This document shows positions 24,761 through 34,141 of a stretch of 64,000 nucleotides of DNA, one piece after another. Every line of letters begins with the position of its first letter. Positions within the stretch are counted from its first letter, which is position 1. Position numbers and translations under genes: made by a program. The stretch lies in NCBI RefSeq assembly GCF_051027545.1, contig NZ_CP194902.1:1054001-1118000 (forward strand), in the 5' to 3' direction. This stretch comes from Methylocaldum sp002005105 (lineage in GTDB: Bacteria; Pseudomonadota; Gammaproteobacteria; Methylococcales; Methylococcaceae). Under the pieces are notes generated by a model. That model did not search any database. It saw nothing but the letters and a program-made list of their open reading frames with translations, and was not told the origin of the DNA.

Positions 24761-26224
24761 ATGAAATATCGCGATCTTCGTGAATTTATTCTCCATTTGG
24801 AGTCGATCGACGAGCTTAAACGCATAACCGTGGAAATCGACCCGAACCTCGAGATGACCGAAATATGCGACCGGACTCTCAAGGCTGGCGGTCCGGCACT
24901 ACTGTTCGAAAGGCCGACCGGATCGCATGTCAGGGTGCTGGCCAATCTGTTCGGGACGCCCCGCAGGGTTGCTTTGGGGATGGGGCAGGAATCGGTCGAA
25001 GCGCTTCGTGAAGTTGGAAAGCTTCTGGCTTTTCTCAAGGAACCGGAACCGCCGAAAGGCATGCGCGACATGTTCGATAAGCTGCCAATGTTCAGGCAGG
25101 TGCTGAACATGCCGGCCAAGGAAGTGAAGAACGCGCCATGCCAGGAGATCGTTTATGCCGGATCGGATGTCGACCTCGGCCGTTATCCCATTCAAACGTG
25201 CTGGCCGGGAGATGCGGGACCATTGATCACCTGGGCCTTGGTCATTACCCGAGGTCCGCATAAGGAAAGGCAGAATTTGGGAATTTACCGGCAACAGGTC
25301 ATCGGCAAAAACAAGGTCATCATGCGCTGGCTCGCGCATCGGGGCGGCGCGCTGGATTTCAAGGACTGGCAGGAGGCCCGCCCCGGCCAGCCGTTTCCGG
25401 TTGCCGTCGCATTGGGCGCGGACCCCGCCACCATTCTCGGTGCCGTGACGCCGGTGCCGGATTCGCTTTCGGAATACGCCTTCGCGGGGCTCTTGCGTGG
25501 CGCCAAAACGGAAGTGGCCAATTGTCTTCTGAGCGATTTGCAAGTGCCCGCGACGGCCGAAATCGTCTTGGAAGGTTTCATCTATCCAGGCGAGACGGCG
25601 CCGGAGGGCCCGTTCGGAGATCACACCGGCTATTACAACGAGGTCGAGGAATTCCCCGTTTTCACCATCGAGCGCATCACGCAACGGGAAAGCCCGATCT
25701 ACCACAGCACGTATACGGGACGTCCTCCGGATGAGCCGGCCATTCTGGGCGTTGCCCTGAACGAAGTCTTCGTGCCTATCCTGCAAAAGCAGTTTCCGGA
25801 AATCGTCGATTTCTATCTGCCGCCGGAAGGCTGTTCTTACCGGCTTGCCGTGGTCAGCATGAAGAAACAGTACCCTGGCCATGCAAAACGGGTGATGTTC
25901 GGCGTATGGTCGTTCCTGCGGCAGTTCATGTACACCAAGTTCGTGATCGTTGTGGATGAGGATATCGATGCGCGGAATTGGCAGGATGTGATCTGGGCGA
26001 TGACGACTCGCATGGATCCTGCGCGCGATATCGCGTTGATCGAAAACACGCCGATCGACTATCTGGATTTTGCCTCGCCGGTTTCGGGTCTGGGTTCGAA
26101 AGTCGGGTTCGACGCGACCAATAAGTGGCCCGGCGAAACGGTTCGCGAATGGGGCCAACCCATCGCGATGACGGAGGCTGTTCGGTCAAAAATTGATCAG
26201 CTTTGGGATAGCCTGGGCATTTAA
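24761..26224 (+). CDS. ubiD: UbiD 3-octaprenyl-4-hydroxybenzoate decarboxylase
   Basis: 487 residues, matching UbiD (about 490). It removes the carboxyl group from the polyprenyl-hydroxybenzoate intermediate of ubiquinone synthesis, using prenylated FMN supplied by UbiX. Family segments visible: MKYRDLREFI at the start, GIYRQQVIGKNKVIMRWLAHRGGA (prFMN region), PEGPFGDHTGYY with the catalytic Glu region, and DEDIDARNWQDVIWAMTTRMDP. No ubiX is nearby. It appears monocistronic. Confidence 0.96.
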   Translation: MKYRDLREFILHLESIDELKRITVEIDPNLEMTEICDRTLKAGGPALLFERPTGSHVRVLANLFGTPRRVALGMGQESVEALREVGKLLAFLKEPEPPKGMRDMFDKLPMFRQVLNMPAKEVKNAPCQEIVYAGSDVDLGRYPIQTCWPGDAGPLITWALVITRGPHKERQNLGIYRQQVIGKNKVIMRWLAHRGGALDFKDWQEARPGQPFPVAVALGADPATILGAVTPVPDSLSEYAFAGLLRGAKTEVANCLLSDLQVPATAEIVLEGFIYPGETAPEGPFGDHTGYYNEVEEFPVFTIERITQRESPIYHSTYTGRPPDEPAILGVALNEVFVPILQKQFPEIVDFYLPPEGCSYRLAVVSMKKQYPGHAKRVMFGVWSFLRQFMYTKFVIVVDEDIDARNWQDVIWAMTTRMDPARDIALIENTPIDYLDFASPVSGLGSKVGFDATNKWPGETVREWGQPIAMTEAVRSKIDQLWDSLGI

Positions 26225-26292
26225 GCGAGGCCTCTAAGCGGAATGTAAACGGTCACGCAATCGGCGCCGCCGCTATCTCTCTATATTTCAAA

Positions 26293-28713
26293 ATGACTAA
26301 GTATTTTTCGATGCCGCGTTTTCTTTGGCCGGTAATTCTTCTTTTAATGCTGGTATCCCCCCTCGGGCTCAGCCAGTCGGCCGAGGTTGAACAGGCGCGC
26401 CCGTTGAACGAGTTGGTGAAGGATTGGCAGAAAGTCCTGGACCAGGCCGAAAAGGATTTGGCTAAACCCGACGTCCCGGACCGCCGGCTTGCGGCTCTGC
26501 GCGAAGAGCTGACGACCATGCAGCTCGATGCCCGCAGGGCATCGGACGAAGCCCTGCCGGAAGTACAAGTGATTCGGGACGAACTCGCTGCCTTGGGGCC
26601 GCCGCCGGCCGAGGGAGCGCCGCCCGAAGCGCCGACCGTGGCGGCCAAGCGCAAAGCCATGAACGAACGCCTCGCTGCGGCGGAAGGCGCAATCAAAGAG
26701 GCCGAGCTCATCATCGCTCGAGCCGGCCGACTCGCAGGCGAGGTCAAGACCTTGCGGCGCATCCGTTTCACCGAGCACGTCTTGAAGCGGGGCATCTCGC
26801 CGCTGACGCCGGCAGTTTGGCGAAAAGCTTGGTCCGAGTTGAGTACCGGATTTAGCGTCATCGCGCAAAACCTTCAGCAGTGGCGGTCCAGCGATACCTT
26901 TGCGCGAGATGCCCGGGCCATCGGTTGGCGCCTGGCCTTAGGCGTAGGCGTCGCGATCCTGTTGGCGTTTCCCTTGCGCAGGGCTTTGATTCGAAGATTC
27001 GGCTATATCGAAGTCGAGGCCGAACCGACTTATGGCCAGCGTTTGAGAACGGCTTTGTTCACAGGCTTTATTCGGGCTCTGTTACCGTCCGCGGCCGTTT
27101 TGGCGCTTTTCCTGAGCCTGTCTTATACCGGATTGTTGACCGAGCCGCTGCTGGCCGTGGCTCGGACCGCTTTGCTCTCTCTGATTTCGCTGTTTTTCGT
27201 GGCAGGCTTTTCCCGTGCGGCGCTGGCCCCGTTCGAGCCGGAGTGGCGCTTGGTTCAAATCCATGACGAGGGAGCCCGGGCTATCAGCCGCACCGTGAAC
27301 GGCTTGGCTTTCGTATTCGCTCTCGACCGGGTATTGAGCGAAATCGGGACCCAGTTCAATGCCTCGGTCGAATCGACGCTTTTGCAAAAATTCCTGTTCG
27401 GCTTGCTCATTGCAGCTTTGTTGCTGAGTCTGCTGCGTCGCAGTATATGGTTCTCGCCCGACAGACCCTCGCTCAGCCCGACCTGGCAGCGTCTTCGCTT
27501 CGTGTTGAAGTTCCTCGTTTATGCGATTCCGGTATCGGGCTTGCTCGGTTACGTGGCCTTGTCCCGTTTGCTGGCCACACAGCTGGTGTTGACTGCCGGG
27601 CTTTATTTGTCCGTGCTCCTGTTGCGCAAGATCAGCTACGAACTCATCGACGACGTCTTGAGCAAGACATCGCCCTTGGGGGCCAAGCTCCGCAGCAGCC
27701 TCGCCCTGAGCGACGACGGCGCCGAGATGCTCAAGTTTTGGCTGAGCGGAACCGTTGGCCTCTTAATCCTGGCCATGGGCGTGGTCCTGCTGTTGGTATT
27801 GTGGGGAGCCGCAGGCAAAGATCTCACCGCCTGGCTTCACAGCGTGTTTTTCGGCTTCAAGGTCGGCAACATCACCCTATCCCTTGCCGACATGCTGCTG
27901 GCCTTGGCGCTTTTTGCAGGGCTACTCGCAGCCACCCGGATGATTCAGAAAGCGCTGGACCAGCGTATCTTTCCGCGGACGCGACTGGATGTCGGCATCC
28001 GGCATTCGATCCGTTCCGGAACCGGCTACGTCGGATTTACTGTCGCGGCGATGCTGGCGATCTCGACCTTAGGTATTGACCTGTCCAATCTGGCCATCAT
28101 CGCCGGCGCATTATCCGTAGGTATCGGTTTCGGCCTGCAGAATATCGTCAACAATTTCGTGTCCGGGCTGATTCTGCTCATCGAACGCCCGATCAAGGCC
28201 GGCGATTGGGTCGTGGTGGGCGATCACCAGGGTTATGTGAAGAAGATCAGCGTGCGCGCGACCGAAATCACGACCTTAGACCGCGCTTCGGTGTATATCC
28301 CGAACTCCACGCTGATTTCGGGCGCGCTAACGAACCGAACCTACGCCGACAAAGCGGTGGGGCGCGTCGTGCTGCCGCTCGGCCTGTCTCATGACACGGA
28401 TGCCAAGCGAGTACGGGACCTTCTGCTGAAGATCGCGCTAGATCACCCGGAAATCCGCCGCATCCCGCCGCCGGTCGTTTTGTTCAAAGGGTTCGCGGAA
28501 AGTACCCGAAACTTCGAACTGATCGCGCTTCTCCACGATGCCGGAAAGGTCGATTCAGTGACCAGCGATCTTTGTTTCGAAATCGACGAAATATTCCGCA
28601 AGGAAGGAATCCCGATTCCGTTCCCGCCTCGGAATTTGAACCTGAATCTTAACGGCGAGCAGTTGCAGCAGATCCTGACGGTGCGCGAGGAAAAAACACC
28701 GCCAGGGAATTGA
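26293..28713 (+). CDS. DUF3772 / MscS-family mechanosensitive ion channel
   Basis: 806 residues. A signal peptide (about 1-30) is followed by a periplasmic helical domain like DUF3772 (about 30-190, many Glu/Lys/Ala heptads), then roughly ten membrane segments from about 215 to 615. The last is the pore helix with LAIIAGALSVGIGFGLQNIVNNFVSG, followed by the MscS beta domain (ERPIKAGDWVVVGDHQGYVKKI) and a C-terminal alpha/beta region. These channels release solutes on osmotic downshock. It is convergent with suhB, with only 7 bp between the stops. Confidence 0.92.
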   Translation: MTKYFSMPRFLWPVILLLMLVSPLGLSQSAEVEQARPLNELVKDWQKVLDQAEKDLAKPDVPDRRLAALREELTTMQLDARRASDEALPEVQVIRDELAALGPPPAEGAPPEAPTVAAKRKAMNERLAAAEGAIKEAELIIARAGRLAGEVKTLRRIRFTEHVLKRGISPLTPAVWRKAWSELSTGFSVIAQNLQQWRSSDTFARDARAIGWRLALGVGVAILLAFPLRRALIRRFGYIEVEAEPTYGQRLRTALFTGFIRALLPSAAVLALFLSLSYTGLLTEPLLAVARTALLSLISLFFVAGFSRAALAPFEPEWRLVQIHDEGARAISRTVNGLAFVFALDRVLSEIGTQFNASVESTLLQKFLFGLLIAALLLSLLRRSIWFSPDRPSLSPTWQRLRFVLKFLVYAIPVSGLLGYVALSRLLATQLVLTAGLYLSVLLLRKISYELIDDVLSKTSPLGAKLRSSLALSDDGAEMLKFWLSGTVGLLILAMGVVLLLVLWGAAGKDLTAWLHSVFFGFKVGNITLSLADMLLALALFAGLLAATRMIQKALDQRIFPRTRLDVGIRHSIRSGTGYVGFTVAAMLAISTLGIDLSNLAIIAGALSVGIGFGLQNIVNNFVSGLILLIERPIKAGDWVVVGDHQGYVKKISVRATEITTLDRASVYIPNSTLISGALTNRTYADKAVGRVVLPLGLSHDTDAKRVRDLLLKIALDHPEIRRIPPPVVLFKGFAESTRNFELIALLHDAGKVDSVTSDLCFEIDEIFRKEGIPIPFPPRNLNLNLNGEQLQQILTVREEKTPPGN

Positions 28714-28720
28714 ACCCGGA

Positions 28721-29554
28721 TCACTCCGACTGATCGCCCGCCGGATTGTCCGAATAGCGGAGCGCTTCGGTCAAGTGGGGGTCGATGATGCTTGCCATGA
28801 TTTGATGCAGCTTGGGATTTGCCGTCAGCACGTTACCGGATTCGAAGTATTTGTCTTTCCCTTCCAAATCGGTAACGATGCCGCCTGCTTCCTGAATCAG
28901 GAGAAGGCCGGCAGCCATGTCCCATTTTTTCAGGCCGATTTCCCAGAAACCGTCCAACCGCCCTGCTGCCACGTAAGCGAGATCCAGAGCCGCCGAGCCC
29001 GCGCGCCGGATTCCGGCCGTATCTTTCATGAGATCGCGCATCATGCCCAAATAGGCCTCGACGTGACGCTGATCCTTGAACGGGAAACCCGTACCCAGCA
29101 ACGCCCCCTTCAGGCCGTTTTGCTTGCTTACCCGGATACGCCGATTGTTGAGCGACGCGCCGGCGCCTCGGGCCGCCGTAAACAGCTCCTGGCGCAATGG
29201 GTCGTAGATCACGCCCTTTTCGATGCGCCCGCGGTGGAGCAGAGCGATGGATACGCAGAATTGAGGAAACCCGTGCAGGAAATTGGTGGTTCCATCCAGG
29301 GGATCGATGACCCAGACGAAATCGGTCTTGGCCGGGCCTTGCCGACCGCTTTCTTCCCCTAGAAAAGCGTGAGTGGGATAAGCTTTCTGCAAAGTGTGGA
29401 TAATTTCACGTTCCGCCTGGCGGTCCACTTCGCTGACGAAGTCGTTGCGTCCCTTGGGCGTGATCGTAAGAAGGTTCACCCGGTCCATCGAGCGAACGAT
29501 AATATCGCCCGCCGTCCGAGCCGCGCGAACCGCGATAGTGAGCATGGGATCCAT
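28721..29554 (-). CDS. suhB: Inositol-1-monophosphatase SuhB
   Basis: 277 residues starting MDPMLTIAVRAARTAGD, nearly identical in pattern to E. coli SuhB. Metal-binding motifs GEESG (near 67), WVIDPLDGTTNF (near 82-93) and WDMAAG (near 211) are intact. It dephosphorylates inositol monophosphate in vitro and in E. coli also takes part in rRNA transcription antitermination. It is divergent from trmJ, which is the usual neighbour, with an 88-bp shared upstream region. Confidence 0.95.
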   Translation of the reverse strand: MDPMLTIAVRAARTAGDIIVRSMDRVNLLTITPKGRNDFVSEVDRQAEREIIHTLQKAYPTHAFLGEESGRQGPAKTDFVWVIDPLDGTTNFLHGFPQFCVSIALLHRGRIEKGVIYDPLRQELFTAARGAGASLNNRRIRVSKQNGLKGALLGTGFPFKDQRHVEAYLGMMRDLMKDTAGIRRAGSAALDLAYVAAGRLDGFWEIGLKKWDMAAGLLLIQEAGGIVTDLEGKDKYFESGNVLTANPKLHQIMASIIDPHLTEALRYSDNPAGDQSE

Positions 29555-29642
29555 ATTGGAATCGGCGCTGGTTAAAAAGCGGTTTAGGGTATCAAATTTC
29601 TGATAGTATTTTACCTTTTTTGGTTATAGCTCTCGCTGAAGC

Positions 29643-30368
29643 ATGAATCGCTTGTCCCATGTCAGGATCGTGCTGGTTGGAACCACGCATCCCGGCAACA
29701 TCGGTGCGGCGGCGCGCGCCATGAAGAACATGGGGCTGCGCGATTTGGCTCTGGTCGCGCCCAAGGTCTTTCCCAGCGGAGAAGCGACGGCGCGAGCATC
29801 CGGTGCCGACGATATTCTGTCCGAGGCGCGGGTTTGCCGTGACTTGCAGGAAGCCATCGACGATTGTGCTTTGATTGTCGGGGCCAGCGCACGGCTCCGC
29901 ACCATTTCCTGGCCGCAGCTCGATCCGCGGGAATGCGCGAAACAGGTCACTGCGGGTAATACGAAGACTGCGATTTTATTCGGGCGGGAACATTCGGGTC
30001 TGACCAATGAGGAATTGGAGCGATGTCACTACTTGCTGCATATTCCCTGCGATCCCGATTTCAGTTCACTGAATGTCGCCGCGGCGGTTCAGATCGTGGC
30101 TTACGACCTTTTTCTCTCAACTCAGAAACAAGCTCACACCGACAATAACGGTCCAGCCCTGGCTACGGCGGCTGAAATGGAATCCTTTTACGGACACTTG
30201 GAACGCACCTTGTACGACCTCCGATTTCTCCACGAAAGAAAGCCCGGACCTTCGGTGATGCGCAGGCTCAGGCGAATCTTTAACCGAGCCATGCTGGAGA
30301 AAAAGGAAATTCATCTTTTGCGCGGCATCTTGACGGCCGTTCAGCTTCGAATACGACCCCCGGCGTGA
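29643..30368 (+). CDS. trmJ: tRNA (cytidine/uridine-2'-O-)-methyltransferase TrmJ
   Basis: 241-residue SPOUT methyltransferase. The N-terminus IVLVGTTHPGNIGAAARAMKNMGL and the knot region AILFGREHSGLTNEELERC ... DFSSLNVAAAVQI are characteristic. It methylates the ribose at position 32 of several tRNAs. It forms a probable operon with cysE (6 bp gap), in the conserved order suhB (divergent), trmJ, cysE. Confidence 0.95.
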   Translation: MNRLSHVRIVLVGTTHPGNIGAAARAMKNMGLRDLALVAPKVFPSGEATARASGADDILSEARVCRDLQEAIDDCALIVGASARLRTISWPQLDPRECAKQVTAGNTKTAILFGREHSGLTNEELERCHYLLHIPCDPDFSSLNVAAAVQIVAYDLFLSTQKQAHTDNNGPALATAAEMESFYGHLERTLYDLRFLHERKPGPSVMRRLRRIFNRAMLEKKEIHLLRGILTAVQLRIRPPA

Positions 30369-30374
30369 ACCCTT

Positions 30375-31133
30375 ATGTGGCAACGATTGAAAGAAGAATT
30401 CAGCTGTATTTTCGACCGTGACCCGGCGGCCCAATCCTATTTCGAAATTTTCACCACCTATCCGGGGGTGCACGCCATTTTGGCTCATCGATTCAGCCAT
30501 CGATTGTGGAATTTCGGGCTCAAATGGCCGGCTCGATTCATCTCGACCTTGGCCCGCTGGTGGACGGGTATCGAAATCCACCCCGGAGCGCGGATCGGAA
30601 AGCGGTTCTTCATCGATCACGGCATGGGAGTGGTCATAGGTGAAACGGCGGTGATCGGCGACGACTGCACGCTATATCACGGCGTGACGTTGGGCGGCAC
30701 GTCCTGGAAAAAGGGAAAGCGGCACCCGACCTTGGGCAATGGAGTGGTGGTCGGCGCCGGCGCCAAAATACTCGGTCCGATAACCATTGCCGACGGCGCC
30801 CGTATCGGCTCCAATTCGGTAGTACTGAAGAGTGTCCCTGCCGGCGCCACGGTGGTGGGCATCCCCGGTCATGTGGTGAGTACCGACCGCCAAGCCCAGG
30901 AAGCGCGCCGTCAGGCTATCGCCAGCAAACTGCGTTTCGACGCTTATGGTTTGACGCCCGACATGCCCGATCCGGTGGCTCACGCGATCAATCACATGCT
31001 CGATCACATACAAGCGCTGGACGAGCAGATCGAGGCGCTAAAGCGCGCCCTCAAACAGCAGGGTATCGGCGTTTCGGAAGCGCCATTGCCCGAACTGGAG
31101 CATTGCGAGCTGAAAACGGGCGAGGAAAAATAA
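30375..31133 (+). CDS. cysE: Serine O-acetyltransferase
   Basis: 252 residues. An N-terminal helical domain (RLKEEFSCIFDRDPAAQS, HRFSHRLW) precedes a left-handed beta helix of hexapeptide repeats (IHPGARIGKRFFIDHGMG, VIGETAVIGDDC) with catalytic His residues. The C-terminal tail is extended and charged. It makes O-acetylserine for cysteine synthesis. iscR-iscS, which often follow, are absent; instead a convergent EAL-HDOD gene follows. A small hairpin with a T-run (31160-31180) may terminate the transcript. Confidence 0.95.
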   Translation: MWQRLKEEFSCIFDRDPAAQSYFEIFTTYPGVHAILAHRFSHRLWNFGLKWPARFISTLARWWTGIEIHPGARIGKRFFIDHGMGVVIGETAVIGDDCTLYHGVTLGGTSWKKGKRHPTLGNGVVVGAGAKILGPITIADGARIGSNSVVLKSVPAGATVVGIPGHVVSTDRQAQEARRQAIASKLRFDAYGLTPDMPDPVAHAINHMLDHIQALDEQIEALKRALKQQGIGVSEAPLPELEHCELKTGEEK

Positions 31134-31172
31134 AGAAATTCAGCCCCACGGCTATCGGGAGTGGCGATGCCG

Positions 31173-32423
31173 CTATTTTTCCAGTACTTGAAAAATCTTG
31201 TTCGCCCATCCGACACTTTCGAGATGAATCTTGCCTATTCGGGATAAGTCCAGGTTCTCGAAACGCACCTCGTCCAGCTTCCAACATTCGTAGTTGATGG
31301 CGCAACTCAGGGCCTCTCCAGCCAATCCCGCGCGATGCACTAAGGCATCTTTCACCTCGCTCGATAGCGGCAGGCCGCCAACCGCGTCATCCAAGGAAGT
31401 CTCCAGCAGCTGGTCGATGGTGGACATCAGGCCTACCAGGAAGAATTGCTCGCTGTTCGGCAACTTGAGGAACGCGGCGAGAGATTCGCACATTTTTGCT
31501 CGAATCAAAGCGATTTTGACAATCTCTCTCGGCCGGTCGGGAAAATTCGCCAGGCTGATCAACGATGCCCAGCGCTGGACTTCGCGGATACCCAAATAGG
31601 TAATCGCGAATTTCAGCGAATCGATCTGTTTCGGCAGCGCGTAAAATGCGGAGTTGATGTAGCGGAGCAGTTTGTAGCTGAGTCCCACGTCCATCGAAAT
31701 CGTGCGCGCGAGTTCGGGTATCGAGATGTTCGGCCGATTGATTTTTGCCAACAGCTGTAAAACGGCGTGTTGACTGGTTTCCAACCGTTTTCCCCGCACC
31801 ATGTTCGGCCGGCTGAAAAAGAATCCCTGAAAATACTGGCAGCCCAGCTCCCGATACTCCAGATATTGCTCCTGCGTTTCCACCTTTTCGGCCAGGAAGC
31901 GGACCGGCAGCTTCTTCAGTCGTTCCATCACACGTCCGCTCGCAGACGGAGTGACCATTTGGATGTCGAACTTGATGAAATGGGCCATTTCGATCAAAGG
32001 CTGCCAACGCTCTTCAAATACAAAGTCGTCAAGCGCGATCTTATAACCCTGTTGAACCAGGCCTCGCACGGCTTGAATCAAAGCCTCGTCGATGTGGACG
32101 TCTTCCAGTACCTCGATAACCACCTTATCTTTGGGGAGCAGCAAAGGGGTTTCGGAGAGCAAGTTCTCCCGAGTGAAATTAATGAAAGCCAGTTGTGCTC
32201 CGACGATTTGATCCAACCCGTATTCAAGCAAGCTGTCCACGACGATTTGATTGCTGGCGGCGGTTGGTCCGAACGTCTCAACGGTATCTCCGTTTATGTC
32301 GCGGAATAACAATTCATAGGCAAAAATGCGCAAGTCGCGGTCAAAGATTTGTTGCCGTCCGATGAGAAAATCGTTCCTCACGATGATCGAGCCCTGTGTC
32401 TGAGGTTTGAATCGGTTTGGCAT
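31173..32423 (-). CDS. EAL-HDOD signalling protein (YuxH/CdgJ-type), EAL domain degenerate
   Basis: 416 residues. The N-terminal EAL-like domain (about 15-205) has LIGRQQIFDRDLRIFAYELLFR where an active enzyme has EALxR, and ALDDFVFE in place of DDFGTG, so cyclic di-GMP hydrolysis is unlikely. The C-terminal HDOD domain (about 205-400) has ISIPELARTISMDVGLSYKLLRYINSA-type helices. CdgJ-like proteins of this layout affect motility in Vibrio. It is divergent from cnoX and convergent with cysE. Confidence 0.88.
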   Translation of the reverse strand: MPNRFKPQTQGSIIVRNDFLIGRQQIFDRDLRIFAYELLFRDINGDTVETFGPTAASNQIVVDSLLEYGLDQIVGAQLAFINFTRENLLSETPLLLPKDKVVIEVLEDVHIDEALIQAVRGLVQQGYKIALDDFVFEERWQPLIEMAHFIKFDIQMVTPSASGRVMERLKKLPVRFLAEKVETQEQYLEYRELGCQYFQGFFFSRPNMVRGKRLETSQHAVLQLLAKINRPNISIPELARTISMDVGLSYKLLRYINSAFYALPKQIDSLKFAITYLGIREVQRWASLISLANFPDRPREIVKIALIRAKMCESLAAFLKLPNSEQFFLVGLMSTIDQLLETSLDDAVGGLPLSSEVKDALVHRAGLAGEALSCAINYECWKLDEVRFENLDLSRIGKIHLESVGWANKIFQVLEK

Positions 32424-32662
32424 GTTGCAGACTGGTTACTGCGCTACGATTTATCCCCGATTCACCGACGATAGCGTCGGATAGGTAATGAGTCATGAAA
32501 AGTTTAGCGAAGACTGAGACACACACTCGACAAGTCGGGTGGCTCACCCGGCAGGAACGAAGATTTGAACTCTCCGCTCGCTTGGCCCGATTGGCCGTGA
32601 TTCAGTGAAAGAATAGTTCAGCTTTACGAAAATAGATTCGAGATAAACAAAACCTCATTCAG

Positions 32663-33490
32663 ATGGAAACGATCATGTCCGACGCTATCCCAGACTTTGA
32701 TGCCGATGTGCTTCAACGCAGCCACACCATACCGGTTCTAGTCGATTTCTGGGCGCCTTGGTGCGCGCCCTGCCGCGCTTTGGGCCCGCTCTTGGAACGG
32801 CTCGCACAAAGAAATTCGGACCGCTTCGTGCTCGTGAAGATCAACACCGAGGAATTGCCGGACGTCAGCGCCCGTTATCAGGTGCGCAGCATTCCCAACG
32901 TCAAGCTTTTCGTTGACGGACAGGTCGTCGATGAGTTCAGCGGCGCGTTGCCGGAGGCCATGATCGAGCAGTGGCTGAACCGTGTTCTGCCCAGCCCACT
33001 GAGGAACAGAATCAAACAAGCGGAAACCGAGGTCTTCGCCGGTCGTCCCGACAAGGCCGCGGCAATCCTGGAAGAAGTGCTTGCCGCAGAACCGGATAAC
33101 GATGTCGCCGCCATCATGTTGGCTCGCTTGCTCCTTCCGTCGGATCACAGGCGAGCCATGGCAGTCGTGGAACGAATCGGCCCCGATTCGGATTCTCATC
33201 CGATGGCGGAAAGTATTCGCACTTTTTCCCGGTTGTTCGGTTACGCCGAAAACCCGGAAATGCTGCCGGAAGCTCCCCTGAAGCCTGCCTATTTATCAGC
33301 GATCGAGTATTTGAAGAATGCCGACTTCGAGCAGGCCTTATCGACCTTTATCGAGGTGGTCAAAGCCGCGCGTCATTATGACGGCGATGGCGCCAGAAAA
33401 GCCTGCCTGGCCATTTTCAAGTTTCTCGGCGATGATCATGAACTGACCCGGGAGTATCGCGGCCGTCTCTCCAGTGCCCTGTATGTTTGA
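32663..33490 (+). CDS. cnoX: CnoX/YbbN chaperedoxin (thioredoxin-TPR protein)
   Basis: 275 residues (271 from the ATG at 32675). The N-terminal thioredoxin domain has WAPWCAPCRAL (CxxC), IPVLVDF and SIPNVKLF; a C-terminal TPR-like helical domain follows from about residue 120 (KQAETEVFAGRPDKAAAIL). CnoX protects unfolding proteins from oxidation and hands them to GroEL or DnaK. Unlike E. coli YbbN, which lacks a full CxxC, this one has CAPC and could be redox-active. qmcA and nfeD lie about 1.2 kb away, recalling the ybbN/qmcA/ybbJ neighbourhood of E. coli. Confidence 0.9.
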   Translation: METIMSDAIPDFDADVLQRSHTIPVLVDFWAPWCAPCRALGPLLERLAQRNSDRFVLVKINTEELPDVSARYQVRSIPNVKLFVDGQVVDEFSGALPEAMIEQWLNRVLPSPLRNRIKQAETEVFAGRPDKAAAILEEVLAAEPDNDVAAIMLARLLLPSDHRRAMAVVERIGPDSDSHPMAESIRTFSRLFGYAENPEMLPEAPLKPAYLSAIEYLKNADFEQALSTFIEVVKAARHYDGDGARKACLAIFKFLGDDHELTREYRGRLSSALYV

Positions 33491-33505
33491 TCCGGCGGTT
33501 CGCTC

Positions 33506-34141
33506 TTATTTGTGAATTTTGACCCGGAAATATTCGGGATCGGCATCACCGGTCAAATCGACCATTGACGAGAAAGAACGAACCTCGCCCCGCTCCAGCA
33601 TATCCAAATTCGGCGTGCCGTCTTGGTGAAAACCGATTTTGGACACGCCGACTTGAACGCCGACCCGGTCGAAAAAAAGGACATCCACCTCGGGATGGAT
33701 GAGCGTCAAGTCGGTATTGTGCATAACGATCTTATACTCGTAATGTTTATCCGAGTTCTTGCCGGCGACGGTGAAAACGATGTTTTTCACATAGCCTAGA
33801 TCGAGCGGAATCACTTTATCGAACTCGAGCTTGGTCAAGTTCGGCAGGCGAGACGTCGTTAGTGCAGCGATGTCGGCCCGCAGTTTTTCGACTTCCGGTT
33901 TCAGGGCTTGAAGCTCCAGCGCCTGTTTCTTCTCCAATACGGTCAAATCCAGATTTTCCTGTTCACTTAGAGTCAACTGGATAAACAAGACCAAAAGCGC
34001 CGTGGTTTCTACGACCAACACAATGGATAAAAGAAAAATCAACCTCGTCTTGGACGACGAGCGGCGATGTTTGCCTCGAGACGAATACGCTTGCACGTTA
34101 TCCGTCGCATTTGCGGAGTCATTGTTCGATAGCCTGTACAT
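33506..34141 (-). CDS. Hypothetical single-pass membrane protein with periplasmic domain
   Basis: 211 residues. A basic, Ser/Arg-rich cytoplasmic tail (1-32) precedes one membrane helix (about 33-57, LIFLLSIVLVVETTALLVLFI), a short coiled coil (about 62-95, LEKKQALELQALKPEVEKL) and a C-terminal beta-rich domain (about 105-211) with FTVAGKNSDKHYEYKIV and DVLFFDRVGVQVG. I do not recognise the family. An AAGGAG at 6-base spacing supports the start. It is convergent with cnoX, 15 bp apart. Confidence 0.7.
   Translation of the reverse strand: MYRLSNNDSANATDNVQAYSSRGKHRRSSSKTRLIFLLSIVLVVETTALLVLFIQLTLSEQENLDLTVLEKKQALELQALKPEVEKLRADIAALTTSRLPNLTKLEFDKVIPLDLGYVKNIVFTVAGKNSDKHYEYKIVMHNTDLTLIHPEVDVLFFDRVGVQVGVSKIGFHQDGTPNLDMLERGEVRSFSSMVDLTGDADPEYFRVKIHK

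Noticed and set aside
24899..26158. A 419-codon open frame on the minus strand opposite ubiD
   Set aside because: It lies entirely antisense to a well-conserved ubiD gene, is Arg-rich and shows no family motif; it reflects GC-rich codon bias.
28702..28722. A tRNA T-arm-like sequence on the minus strand (GGGTTCAATTCCC)
   Set aside because: No acceptor, D or anticodon arm can be built around it, and it lies at the convergent ends of the MscS and suhB genes.
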